DNA of 17,352 nt, from positions 1-17,352 of the forward strand of contig CAZMOG010000040.1 in assembly GCA_964567845.1 (NCBI GenBank), in the 5' to 3' direction. Positions 1 to 6,521 of the stretch are shown piece by piece. The translations under genes and the position numbers were made by a program. A model generated the notes under the pieces. That model saw nothing but the letters and a program-made list of their open reading frames with translations. It searched no databases and was not told the DNA's origin. Position 1 is the stretch's first letter. Every line of letters starts with the position of its first letter. The stretch is from RGIG9079 sp964567845. Its GTDB lineage: Bacteria; Bacteroidota; Bacteroidia; Bacteroidales; Marinifilaceae.

Positions 1-46
1 TAAATATCAATCATTTCAAAGAACTATTTCGATTTTTTAGTGGACA

Positions 47-502
47 CTAATGAAACCACAATGGTAATGTAATAACGATTGGCACCAAAAGAATACATAA
101 GGATAATGATACTTTCATCTTCTTTAAGAGCTTGTTGGCTTCCAGGTTCTTGCTCATAATAGCGTCAGATAGGTCATCTGTCATGGTTTTAACTCTTTTG
201 CTAAAATCATTTTCAATACGCTTCAATTCTTTTTCGTGTTCTTTCTCTTCCTTCCGTTTTCTGTTTTGCTCTTCTTTTCGGGCAGACTCTTTCTCTTTTT
301 TTAATATTTCGGCAATGGTAGTCTTGTTTAGATCCAATATTTCTTTTAGTTGGTCATAGGCATTCGGAACACCATCAATCAACATAGAGTTCTGTATATA
401 TGCGATGTGGCAATTTAGCTTTTGTTTTACTTCATGGCATACCTCATTAGTCGATAGAGTCTCAATAGTTTGACGCATATTACACAATTGAGGGATTGCC
501 AA
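47..502 (-). CDS. Hypothetical coiled-coil protein with a C-terminal membrane anchor
   Basis: The family was not recognised. The 151-residue product has a cysteine-containing N-terminal third, then a highly charged Lys/Glu/Arg segment at about residues 65-125 that should form a long coiled coil, and finally one hydrophobic stretch at about 131-149 (LSLCILLVPIVITLPLW) followed by only two residues. This is the topology of a tail-anchored membrane protein with its bulk in the cytoplasm. The ATG at 500-502 lies 14 bases downstream of the rrf2 stop on the same strand, so the two genes are probably co-transcribed. The link to the regulator is by position only. No signal peptide or enzymatic motif is visible. 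Confidence 0.65.
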   Translation of the reverse strand: MAIPQLCNMRQTIETLSTNEVCHEVKQKLNCHIAYIQNSMLIDGVPNAYDQLKEILDLNKTTIAEILKKEKESARKEEQNRKRKEEKEHEKELKRIENDFSKRVKTMTDDLSDAIMSKNLEANKLLKKMKVSLSLCILLVPIVITLPLWFH

Positions 503-516
503 ACTTAGAGTAGAAA

Positions 517-954
517 TTATTTTGTCAACACTTTCCGCTCCTTTGTAATGGTGAGATCGTGTAATGTAGTGCTACGAAGAGTTTCTATTGTGCGATTATG
601 TATTTGCATAAAGACATCTCGTATATTACATATACTTAAATTTTTACAGAATTCACACTCATCCTCACTTGCGTTCAATATGCAATCAAAAGAAGCTACA
701 CAACCTTCCATATACATTACTACATCAAGTAGCGTGATATTTTGTGGTGCCTTAATTAAGTAGTAACCACCGATTTTACCGCGGGTGCTATTGAGTATGC
801 CGCACCTCTTTAAAGTTAACAGTATACCTTCTAGAAAACGTTGTGGAATATTTTCACTTTTGGCTATACGGCTAATAGGAATAGGTTCTTTCTCGTATTC
901 TCGGGCTAAGAATGTTAGAGCCATAATGGCATACCGTGTTTTTCGGGCAATCAT
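517..954 (-). CDS. Rrf2-family transcriptional regulator with a cysteine cluster
   Basis: The 145-residue length and the N-terminal winged helix-turn-helix fit the Rrf2 family (IscR, NsrR, CymR). Recognisable family stretches are RKTRYAIMALTFLA at 4-17, the recognition helix region IPQRFLEGIL at 36-45, and the wing STRGKIGGYYL at 56-66. The central region carries Cys85, Cys91, Cys100, Cys103 and Cys109. Rrf2 proteins that sense iron-sulfur status or NO use three cysteines in this region, so an Fe-S cofactor is plausible, although the spacing (C-x8-C-x2-C-x5-C) is not the exact IscR or NsrR pattern. The gene is divergent from the porin and yeiH-like genes, and a 27-bp palindrome sits between them. 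CymR-like control of sulfur metabolism or NO/redox sensing are both possible; the signal cannot be told from the sequence. Confidence 0.9.
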   Translation of the reverse strand: MIARKTRYAIMALTFLAREYEKEPIPISRIAKSENIPQRFLEGILLTLKRCGILNSTRGKIGGYYLIKAPQNITLLDVVMYMEGCVASFDCILNASEDECEFCKNLSICNIRDVFMQIHNRTIETLRSTTLHDLTITKERKVLTK

Positions 955-979
955 CTTGTTGGTTGTTTTGATTATATAG

Positions 980-987
980 CAAAGGTA
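980..987 (-). promoter_or_regulatory. Bacteroidetes -7 element for the rrf2 gene
   Basis: On the minus strand this reads TACCTTTG, a perfect match to the Bacteroidetes -7 consensus TAnnTTTG. It lies 25 bases upstream of the rrf2 ATG. No convincing TTTG -33 element is present at 19-21 bases, as is common for regulated promoters. Confidence 0.5.
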
Positions 988-1027
988 ATGATTATTTCTG
1001 TATTATAGAATTGCAACGTTATTATTT

Positions 1028-1054
1028 TAATCTACACCTTAAAGGTAGAGATTA
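1028..1054. promoter_or_regulatory. 27-bp palindrome, probable Rrf2 operator
   Basis: The sequence is TAATCT-N2-ACCTT-A-AAGGT-N2-AGATTA: two 13-base arms around a single central base, with 11 of 13 positions complementary. It lies between the divergent rrf2 and porin promoters, 37 bases upstream of the porin -7 element. Size, symmetry and position fit operators of dimeric Rrf2 proteins. That the neighbouring Rrf2 protein binds here is inferred. Confidence 0.6.
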
Positions 1055-1090
1055 GGCATTTATACTTACTTTTCTTAACTTTTTTTACTA

Positions 1091-1098
1091 TAGTTTTG
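1091..1098 (+). promoter_or_regulatory. Bacteroidetes -7 element for the porin/yeiH operon
   Basis: TAGTTTTG matches TAnnTTTG and lies 43 bases upstream of the porin ATG. A TTTC at 1071-1074 is the only weak -33 candidate, 16 bases upstream. The palindrome at 1028-1054 lies just upstream of that. Confidence 0.4.
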
Positions 1099-1141
1099 CG
1101 CTGTCATTTAGACACAATGTTATCATTATGCAGACAGAATT

Positions 1142-2149
1142 ATGAAAAAGTTAATTTTTTTGCTATTTGTTGTAATGACTAGTGTATTTACAGCAAAGGC
1201 GCAGGAGGAGGAACATACTCCATCTCTTTTAGAGCGTGTAGCTAAACTAGAAGCAAAGAGTTCAATCTTGGATCGAATAAAATTTTCGGGTTTTATCCAA
1301 GGTGCTTACAATTGGGAGGACAACGGAGTCTCAACCTTTAACCTGCGAAGAGCGCGCCTTTCTATTGCAGGTGACGCATATCAAGGAGCCAAGAGAGCAA
1401 CAGTTGATTGGCGTCTTCAAACAGAATTTACTGGATCGCCAAAGGTGGTCGATTTATGGATTCGCTATCGCCCGCATAAGGCGTTTGGTATTCAGTTAGG
1501 AGAGTTCAAGACTCCAATGATGATGGAGCTCACTGAGTATAGTCAACCTAAGTTGGAGTTTATAGATTTCTCTCTCCCTGTTCAACGACTTCTGCGTATG
1601 GGTAGTAATGATATTACGGGTATCTCATCAGTTGGCCGTGATATTGGAGTGCAGTTATACGGAGATTTAGTTCCTTACAAAGATTTCAATATCATCAGTT
1701 ACAACATAGCTGTGATGAACGGTAATGGAATTAATGTTAAGGACAATAACAAAAGTAAAGATGTAATAGGCCGCTTAATTATTCGACCGCATAAAAGTCT
1801 GACATTATCGGGATTTTATATGTATGGTGAGGGAAACTTTTCGGGGTCCACCGTACTGGATAAGTTGGATTGGGTTGATAGAAACTCTTCATACGTCAAG
1901 TTATATCGCTTTGGTGGCGGTATTCACTACGTCGACAAAAGTGTGACAGCACGAGCAGAGTATATTAGGGCACAAACAGGCAACCTATATTCAGAGGGTG
2001 CATACGCAGCACTATGCTATAATTTCAATACCAAATTATCTCTTGCAGCACGCTTTGACTATTTTGACGAAGATGTATACACAAGTGCGAGCGAACGTAA
2101 TTATACAGTTGGAGTGAACTATAAACCATTTACATTCTTACGATTGTAA
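1142..2149 (+). CDS. OprO/OprP-like porin, C-terminally truncated
   Basis: This 335-residue outer-membrane protein belongs to the phosphate-selective porin O/P family. It has a signal peptide at about 1-20 ending in TAKA-Q, a short periplasmic coiled coil (LLERVAKLEAK, about 29-39) as in trimeric OprP relatives, then alternating beta-strands from FSGFIQGAYNW onwards. Family-typical pieces are RRARLSIAGDA, QLGEFKTPM and ISSVGRDIGVQL. The frame ends in FTFLRL-stop, before the last strand and without the terminal aromatic residue used for barrel insertion by BAM. The lost strand is still encoded downstream (2150-2232). The gene is probably a recent pseudogene, a readthrough case or a sequence error. 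It should supply an anion route across the outer membrane, paired with the exporter 14 bases past the relic. Confidence 0.85.
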   Translation: MKKLIFLLFVVMTSVFTAKAQEEEHTPSLLERVAKLEAKSSILDRIKFSGFIQGAYNWEDNGVSTFNLRRARLSIAGDAYQGAKRATVDWRLQTEFTGSPKVVDLWIRYRPHKAFGIQLGEFKTPMMMELTEYSQPKLEFIDFSLPVQRLLRMGSNDITGISSVGRDIGVQLYGDLVPYKDFNIISYNIAVMNGNGINVKDNNKSKDVIGRLIIRPHKSLTLSGFYMYGEGNFSGSTVLDKLDWVDRNSSYVKLYRFGGGIHYVDKSVTARAEYIRAQTGNLYSEGAYAALCYNFNTKLSLAARFDYFDEDVYTSASERNYTVGVNYKPFTFLRL

Positions 2150-2232
2150 CTTAATTACATATATAGAGAATACGAAAAATGGAGCTAAATAATGATAATG
2201 TTGTAGAATATATGGCAACAATACAATTTTAA
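2147..2232 (+). pseudogene. Detached C-terminal strand of the porin (nonsense codon plus -1 frameshift)
   Basis: Past the TAA at 2147-2149 the same frame continues LNYIYREYEK. After an A5 run (about 2175-2180) the next frame continues ELNNDNVVEYMATIQF and stops at 2230-2232. Together they form an amphipathic final beta-strand ending in Phe, as expected of this porin family. One C-to-T change (CAA to TAA) and loss of one A would explain the present state. The restored protein would be about 362 residues. Confidence 0.7.
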
Positions 2233-2246
2233 AAAACAAAATAAAA

Positions 2247-3485
2247 ATGAAAAAACTAATTGCAACCCTTAAAAATGAAGATTGGGTAATTGTATATGCA
2301 GGAGCTATCATCCTACTACTCGCTACCATCTTCCCTGAATTTATGCCCTCAATGCCAAAGAAGTTGGAGGCTGCCTCCGACTGGAGCCAGGCGGGCATTA
2401 TGTTCGTCTCTATCGCAGTACTCACATATCTCAGCCACGCTGTGCTGCGACGCACGATGAAAGGCTTATTCTTCTCGTTGCTTGTCATCTTCGGACTTTC
2501 GCTCGGGGCACAGGTCGTGGCCCACATCCCCATCATCAAGGAGTGGGGTCTGGAATCGGTATTCTTTTCGGTAATCTTCGGACTCATCGTGAGCAACTGC
2601 TTCCGCATACCCGAGTGGCTTAAGCCCGCCATCCAGAGTGAATTTTACATCAAGATCGGCATTGTCTGTCTAGGCTCTACTATCCTCTTTGGAGAGGTTA
2701 TGAAGTCAGGTGCATTCGGTCTGGCGCAGGCGCTTATTGTGGTCTTTACAGTGTGGTTATTCGCCTTTCGCATTTCGCGTCGTATGGGCGTGGATAGAGA
2801 GATGTCCACTATGCTCGCAAGTTCTGTATCAATATGCGGAGTATCGGCTGCTATTGCCACATCGGGCGTAATCAAGGGCGACAACAAGAAACTCTCGTAT
2901 ATCATCTCACTCGTGCTGGTGTGTGCAATCCCGATGATGTACCTTATGCCGTGGTTGGCCGAACTACTAGGCTTGAGCGAGGAAGTCGCAGGCGCTTGGT
3001 TGGGCGGTACGATTGACACCACGGGTGCCGTCACCGCATCGGGTACGATGCTCGGCGAGACGGCAGCGCAGACCGCCATCATCGTCAAGTCGTCGCAGAA
3101 CGTACTGCTCGGCGTTGCTGCCTTTATTATATCGCTGATGTGGACATATCAGGGTAAGCAGCGCGAGGAGAAGCCAACATTGGGCGTTATCTGGGACCGT
3201 TTCCCAAAGTTCGTTGTTGGATTTATCTTGGCTTCGCTGGTTTTCAGCTTCCTGCTTGATGTGGAGAGTGCCAAGGCTGTAGGTAAGATCACAAAGGGCT
3301 TTGCCAACACTCTGTTCGGCATTGCTTTCGTGTGCATAGGATTAGAGACTCGTTTTGCTGACATATTCTCAAAGGAAAATCGTCGCTCCTTGTGGGCGTT
3401 CCTCACAGCCCAGGGGTTCAACATAGTGGTGACGCTTGTCGTAGCCTACATCCTCTTTGAGGTGATCAAGCCTATGATCGCATAA
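2247..3485 (+). CDS. yeiH: YeiH family (UPF0324) inner-membrane transporter, putative sulfate/anion exporter
   Basis: The 412-residue polytopic protein has about 10-11 hydrophobic segments throughout. Family-typical motifs are IVCLGSTILFGEV (about 138-150), SSVSICGVSAAIAT (about 191-204), a WLGGTIDTTGAVTASG loop (about 251-266) and the late IVKSSQNVLLGVAAF. These match PF03601, often named putative sulfate exporter; the real substrate is poorly established. It starts 14 bases after the porin relic, in an A-rich leader, and ends just before a hairpin terminator, so it shares the porin promoter. Its first 25 codons are A/T-rich like the porin, after which G+C rises clearly, which may indicate separate origins. 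Co-regulation by a cysteine-rich Rrf2 protein fits a role in sulfur oxyanion export, by inference. Confidence 0.88.
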   Translation: MKKLIATLKNEDWVIVYAGAIILLLATIFPEFMPSMPKKLEAASDWSQAGIMFVSIAVLTYLSHAVLRRTMKGLFFSLLVIFGLSLGAQVVAHIPIIKEWGLESVFFSVIFGLIVSNCFRIPEWLKPAIQSEFYIKIGIVCLGSTILFGEVMKSGAFGLAQALIVVFTVWLFAFRISRRMGVDREMSTMLASSVSICGVSAAIATSGVIKGDNKKLSYIISLVLVCAIPMMYLMPWLAELLGLSEEVAGAWLGGTIDTTGAVTASGTMLGETAAQTAIIVKSSQNVLLGVAAFIISLMWTYQGKQREEKPTLGVIWDRFPKFVVGFILASLVFSFLLDVESAKAVGKITKGFANTLFGIAFVCIGLETRFADIFSKENRRSLWAFLTAQGFNIVVTLVVAYILFEVIKPMIA

Positions 3486-3593
3486 GATGCATTAATGGTT
3501 CAAACAACATAATATTTGCACATATAAGCATCTTTCGGTTGCATAAACCAAAAATCATTAGTTGATAGAGCTTACACATATTTCACAACATTG

Positions 3594-3627
3594 AGCCTGT
3601 CTAACATTTTTGCTTGTTAGACAGGCT
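3594..3627 (+). terminator. Hairpin terminator after yeiH
   Basis: A perfect 12-bp stem, AGCCTGTCTAAC with GTTAGACAGGCT, encloses a 10-base loop. It is about 110 bases past the yeiH stop. The T-tail is weak. A related hairpin occurs at 13382-13417, and one arm of it recurs at 9957-9968. Confidence 0.75.
3613..3624 (+). repeat. Left copy of the 12-bp direct repeat CTTGTTAGACAG
   Basis: This 12-mer, part of the right arm of the yeiH terminator, is repeated exactly at 9957-9968. The two copies bracket the accessory region. They may be a duplicated target or an attachment core, or simply members of one terminator family. Confidence 0.35.
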
Positions 3628-3682
3628 TACTTATAAAATAGCTTGTATAATGGAACATTATTAGAGGGGTGTGATAGGTTCT

Positions 3683-3892
3683 TCAAGTACTACTTTCCTC
3701 AAGTAGCCTAAAACCATCTATAAATGTAGATTTAATTCCCAAACTAGCAAGCGAATGATTACTATAATTGTTAGTGATACATTTCAGACCCCATTTTTGC
3801 TGTATACCATCTTCGTTACTTTGTGCGATCATAGCGATAAATAATATCGCATACAGATAAATCCCCCAACGAAATAGTCTGGTTTTGCTCAA
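3683..3892 (-). CDS. Possible small membrane or secreted protein (doubtful)
   Basis: The family was not recognised. The 69-residue frame can only start at a TTG (3890-3892), because a stop codon lies two codons upstream. It begins with a basic segment and one hydrophobic helix at about 8-24 (RWGIYLYAILFIAMIAQ), followed by a polar tail containing QQKWGLKCITNN, so it could be a signal-anchored or secreted peptide. An 8-bp inverted repeat lies directly upstream of the start codon. It may be a gene remnant. Confidence 0.3.
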   Translation of the reverse strand: MSKTRLFRWGIYLYAILFIAMIAQSNEDGIQQKWGLKCITNNYSNHSLASLGIKSTFIDGFRLLEESST

Positions 3893-3911
3893 TTTTCACA
3901 ACATGTGAAAA
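3893..3911. promoter_or_regulatory. 19-bp perfect inverted repeat, operator-like
   Basis: TTTTCACA-ACA-TGTGAAAA gives two perfect 8-base arms around a 3-base centre. It abuts the possible TTG start of the 3683-3892 frame. The size fits a dimeric regulator site; no regulator is assigned. Confidence 0.35.
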
Positions 3912-4110
3912 CTGTGCAAAAGTTATGATAAACCCAAGTCTATCAACGCTATTCAACAACATTGCACATTCTCACAATCAATGATTATGTGCATTTTCTA
4001 TTAGAATAGCAAAAAAAACGATTTTGTTTTTAACCCTTTTCGCATTTCTCTCCCTACACTTTAAGTGGACACAACTTACATAGTACAATTCACATAATAC
4101 GATTTCATTT

Positions 4111-4797
4111 ATGGAAGAGAAAATGCTCACAATGAAACAGGAGTCTGAGATTAAGGAGGAGAAGAAGGCTGCCTCGCTTCGTAACCTGCCATTTGCCTCG
4201 ATGCTCAATGCCTATATGGGGTATAGCCTTATTCGTAATGAGCTAGCCCGTGCCATTGAGTACTCCAACATTATGCAGTCGGCACATTCCATTCTGCGTG
4301 TTGCCGATGCTGATTTGGGAACTTTCGAGACTCGCTTTGCCAAGCCTACGAAACAGGCACAGGCTGTCCTTGACCGCTTGGGTGTGAAGTTTACCGAGAT
4401 GCGAAATATCGAGGGCGTGATGGTTGAGAAGTTGCGCCCCATAGCCGATATCTTCGAGGATCTGAATAAGAAGGGAGCATCAATGGCCGATATGCAGGCA
4501 ATCTTCGGTAAGATTGGTGGTAACGCCGCGATGATGTTCATGGACATCTTGCGTGTTGCGGGATTCACCCCCGACCAGTATAGCAATGAGCCTGAGTCTA
4601 ACGATACAAGACCTTTCTATACTTTAAGAAACAGTAGATATGAAAGTAACAAGCACAATCATCACAAAGGTAGCAGAGGCTACCAGCGAGAATGGCTCCT
4701 ACAACTTGGAGTACAACATCATCGACGGCACTCTGGACCGTGTACAGACAACCGTATTCAAGCCCTCTACGGGAGAGCAGCGCATCGCCGTAGGTAG
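4111..4797 (+). pseudogene. Fragment of a phage tail tape-measure protein
   Basis: Residues about 50-150 resemble the conserved core of TP901-type tape-measure proteins: KPTKQAQAVLDRLGVKF, then LRPIADIFEDLNKKGASMAD and MQAIFGKIGGNAAMMFMD. Intact proteins of this family are usually many hundreds of residues long, so this is an internal remnant. Homology fades after about residue 160 (near 4590). The rest of the frame (HNHHKGSRG... to RRR) is a shadow of the next gene, which starts in another frame at 4640. The G+C content is higher than in the flanking A/T-rich DNA, in line with transfer. The 5' end starts at an ATG preceded by an in-frame stop. Confidence 0.6.
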
Positions 4798-4933
4798 TAT
4801 CTTCTATGACCGAGGTAGCGTAACCATCAATATGCCTTTCGGAGCAGACATTGCAAAGTATGTGGCCGATGCCGTAGGACAGATTGAGAGTATTCTCTCG
4901 GAGGTAACAACCATCGCAGCAGAAGCAGAGTAA
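4640..4933 (+). CDS. Small phage-type hypothetical protein
   Basis: The 97-residue acidic protein begins MKVTSTIITKVAEATSENG and has a compact, mostly beta-prone composition (SYNLEYNIIDGTLDRVQ, then IAVGSIFYDRGSVTINMPF), ending in a short helix. No named domain was recognised. Its position between a tape-measure fragment and another phage-type small gene suggests a remnant of a tail or morphogenesis cluster. The frame is intact with an A-rich leader. It overlaps only the meaningless tail of the upstream frame. Expression is doubtful given the decay on both sides. Confidence 0.6.
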   Translation: MKVTSTIITKVAEATSENGSYNLEYNIIDGTLDRVQTTVFKPSTGEQRIAVGSIFYDRGSVTINMPFGADIAKYVADAVGQIESILSEVTTIAAEAE

Positions 4934-4953
4934 TCACATTAAACAATAACGAT

Positions 4954-5260
4954 ATGGAACTTTCAATTAAAGACAGACTTTACCTGCCGACTTTCCTGCC
5001 GGCAAAAGGAAACTTCAAAGATTTCAACCTCAAAAAGGAGATTCTGCGTAAAATCGCCATCAGCGATGAGGAGCGCAAAGAGATTAATTTCCGCAAGAAC
5101 CAGGATGGAGTGGGATGTCGAGAAGGAGACTCCGCTGATTGTAGACTTCTCAAAGGACGAGATGGAATATCTTCGCCGTGCGTGCGAAAAGATTTCAGAC
5201 GAGGAGTTGCCCGACGATATGTGGGCAACGGTTGAGGCTGTTTATAATGCCGAGGCATAA
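4954..5260 (+). pseudogene. Small phage-type protein, broken by a frameshift
   Basis: Two frames join into one plausible protein of about 101 residues. Frame 1 runs from 4954 (MELSIKDRLYLPTFLPAKG to EERKEINFRKN). A second frame continues from about 5105 (MEWDVEKETPLIVDF, EMEYLRRACEKISDEELPDD, MWATVEAVYNAEA) to the stop at 5258-5260. The switch lies at about 5090-5107, just where frame 1 turns into unlikely sequence, so one base was probably lost or gained there. The family is not named. Its 3' end overlaps the convergent C92 lipoprotein gene by 19 bases. A sequencing error is the alternative explanation. Confidence 0.55.
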
Positions 5261-5886
5261 TAACTATACACTTCTTTGAGTGATGGCTCTAAAAACATCT
5301 CATTGGGGTTAGTACCGAGAACTCCTGCTGGAATTGTTTCGCCATTGTTTCTAAATAGCTCCAGCCAAAATGTCGGTATATTGCCACTTTTATCTCTAAA
5401 GTTCATAGGCTTGGCCTCAAATAAAGGTGTTCCATCGTTATTACGATAGCATTCATATATTAGCTCAGAACAATAGATTCTATCGTTGTTAGGAAGATAT
5501 GACCAATCGTATGGTTGCCCGATAAATTGGTGAGCTCGTTCAATTGCATCCTTTATATTGATTGATTCTGTTACGCGCATCGCTATAACACTTTTTCCGC
5601 TATTTATATTGATTGCATCGTCTAAAAAATTATCTAATGAACGACAGACAACGCCATCTTTGGGATTCGCCTCAATGACAGATGGTATATTGTCTACAAG
5701 TGTATATATTGCTACATGGTCATATTGAACATCCATTTCTGTCTGTGTAGCATCTACTATTGCATTACTCATGACCGAATTTTCAGCCACGCAAAACAAT
5801 AAATCACCATCTTGAAGCGTCGAATGATTAGAACTGCATGATGATAATATTAATACTATAGCTATTATTTTAATCAGATTATTCAT
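5242..5886 (-). CDS. Lipoprotein of the YiiX/YebB type (C92, permuted papain-like amidase)
   Basis: The start is set at MNNLIKIIAIVLILSSC, which gives a classic lipobox with the acylated Cys at residue 17; an earlier in-frame ATG at 5908-5910 is less likely. The 214-residue product carries the circularly permuted papain-like (NlpC/P60-related) layout: GDLLF (27-31), His57 in YDHVAIY, and the catalytic Cys139 in YCSELIY near the C-terminal half. Such enzymes act on amide or ester bonds in peptides, cell-wall material or lipids; the substrate here is unknown. It is expected at the cell envelope. It is the last gene of the hipB-hipA-epimerase operon and overlaps the epimerase stop by 8 bases (ATGAATAA), which implies translational coupling. 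Confidence 0.8.
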   Translation of the reverse strand: MNNLIKIIAIVLILSSCSSNHSTLQDGDLLFCVAENSVMSNAIVDATQTEMDVQYDHVAIYTLVDNIPSVIEANPKDGVVCRSLDNFLDDAININSGKSVIAMRVTESINIKDAIERAHQFIGQPYDWSYLPNNDRIYCSELIYECYRNNDGTPLFEAKPMNFRDKSGNIPTFWLELFRNNGETIPAGVLGTNPNEMFLEPSLKEVYSYYASAL

Positions 5887-6520
5887 TACACCACTTCGAT
5901 AATGTATCAATATCCCTTACATCAACGATGCGTCTGAAATAGCCGCACTTCACGCAACTTATCATTGCCTTTGCTACCTCCTCGATAGTGTTTGAGAAAC
6001 CCGGTATCCATGTGAATAGCCAATGATATTTGCCCCAGCCTTGAAGTCGTTTCTGACCTTTGTATGGCTTCATACCCGCAGGGCGAAAACCGTATGCTGC
6101 CTTGAATGGAAATTCGCGTAGGTCACGCTCGGTCTTAGACTTTGTTTGCGACCAAAACTGACGAGATGCTTCGCTTGTTCCTGCACCACTGACATAGATA
6201 AATACAAACTCTCGTTTTGGCCCAATAGCTTTTGCAAAGTGCATCGTAATCTCGTACGAGAGGTGGTAGTAATTCTCTTTCGACATTCCGATATTACTCT
6301 TGCCTGCACAGAAGAAGCAAGCATCATAACCCTGCAACTTCGGATTATCTACGGGCAAGGTCATAAAGTCCTCCACGATATACTCTTCGAGCTTGGGATG
6401 TACAATCTCACACGGGCGACGGCTCACGCTCAATACCATCTCGACCTCTGGTCTGTCAAGGCACGCAAGCAATATACCTTCGCCAACAAATCCCGTTGCT
6501 CCTGTAAGTATTATCTTCAT
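5879..6520 (-). CDS. Atypical SDR / NAD(P)-binding epimerase-like protein
   Basis: The 213-residue protein opens with a Rossmann fold, MKIILTGATGFVGEGIL, with GATGFVG at 7-13 as the dinucleotide loop. Short atypical SDRs of this kind often act as NADPH-dependent reductases or as binding or regulatory proteins. The usual YxxxK catalytic pair is not evident: after YVSGAGTSEAS the region reads QFWSQTKSKTE, so the Tyr position looks replaced. The gene begins one base after the hipA stop and its stop overlaps the lipoprotein start, so it is fixed in the middle of the operon. Its role with a HipA kinase is unknown; binding or sensing of a nucleotide cofactor is conceivable. Confidence 0.8.
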   Translation of the reverse strand: MKIILTGATGFVGEGILLACLDRPEVEMVLSVSRRPCEIVHPKLEEYIVEDFMTLPVDNPKLQGYDACFFCAGKSNIGMSKENYYHLSYEITMHFAKAIGPKREFVFIYVSGAGTSEASRQFWSQTKSKTERDLREFPFKAAYGFRPAGMKPYKGQKRLQGWGKYHWLFTWIPGFSNTIEEVAKAMISCVKCGYFRRIVDVRDIDTLSKWCNE

Positions 6521-6521
6521 T

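Larger units (their letters stand above)
3628..4110. other. A/T-rich gap, no firm gene
   Basis: The only open frame with a protein-like look is the small minus-strand one at 3683-3892. Two inverted repeats stand out: 3893-3911 and TGCACAT (3963-3969) with ATGTGCA (3987-3993). No transposase, tRNA or terminator was seen. Confidence 0.5.

Noticed and set aside
2645..3088. Minus-strand frame inside yeiH
   Set aside because: It is antisense to conserved membrane segments of the exporter; the reverse reading has no recognisable features.
4212..4586. Minus-strand frame opposite the tape-measure fragment
   Set aside because: Plus-strand residues carry the recognisable tape-measure motif; the minus frame is a shadow.
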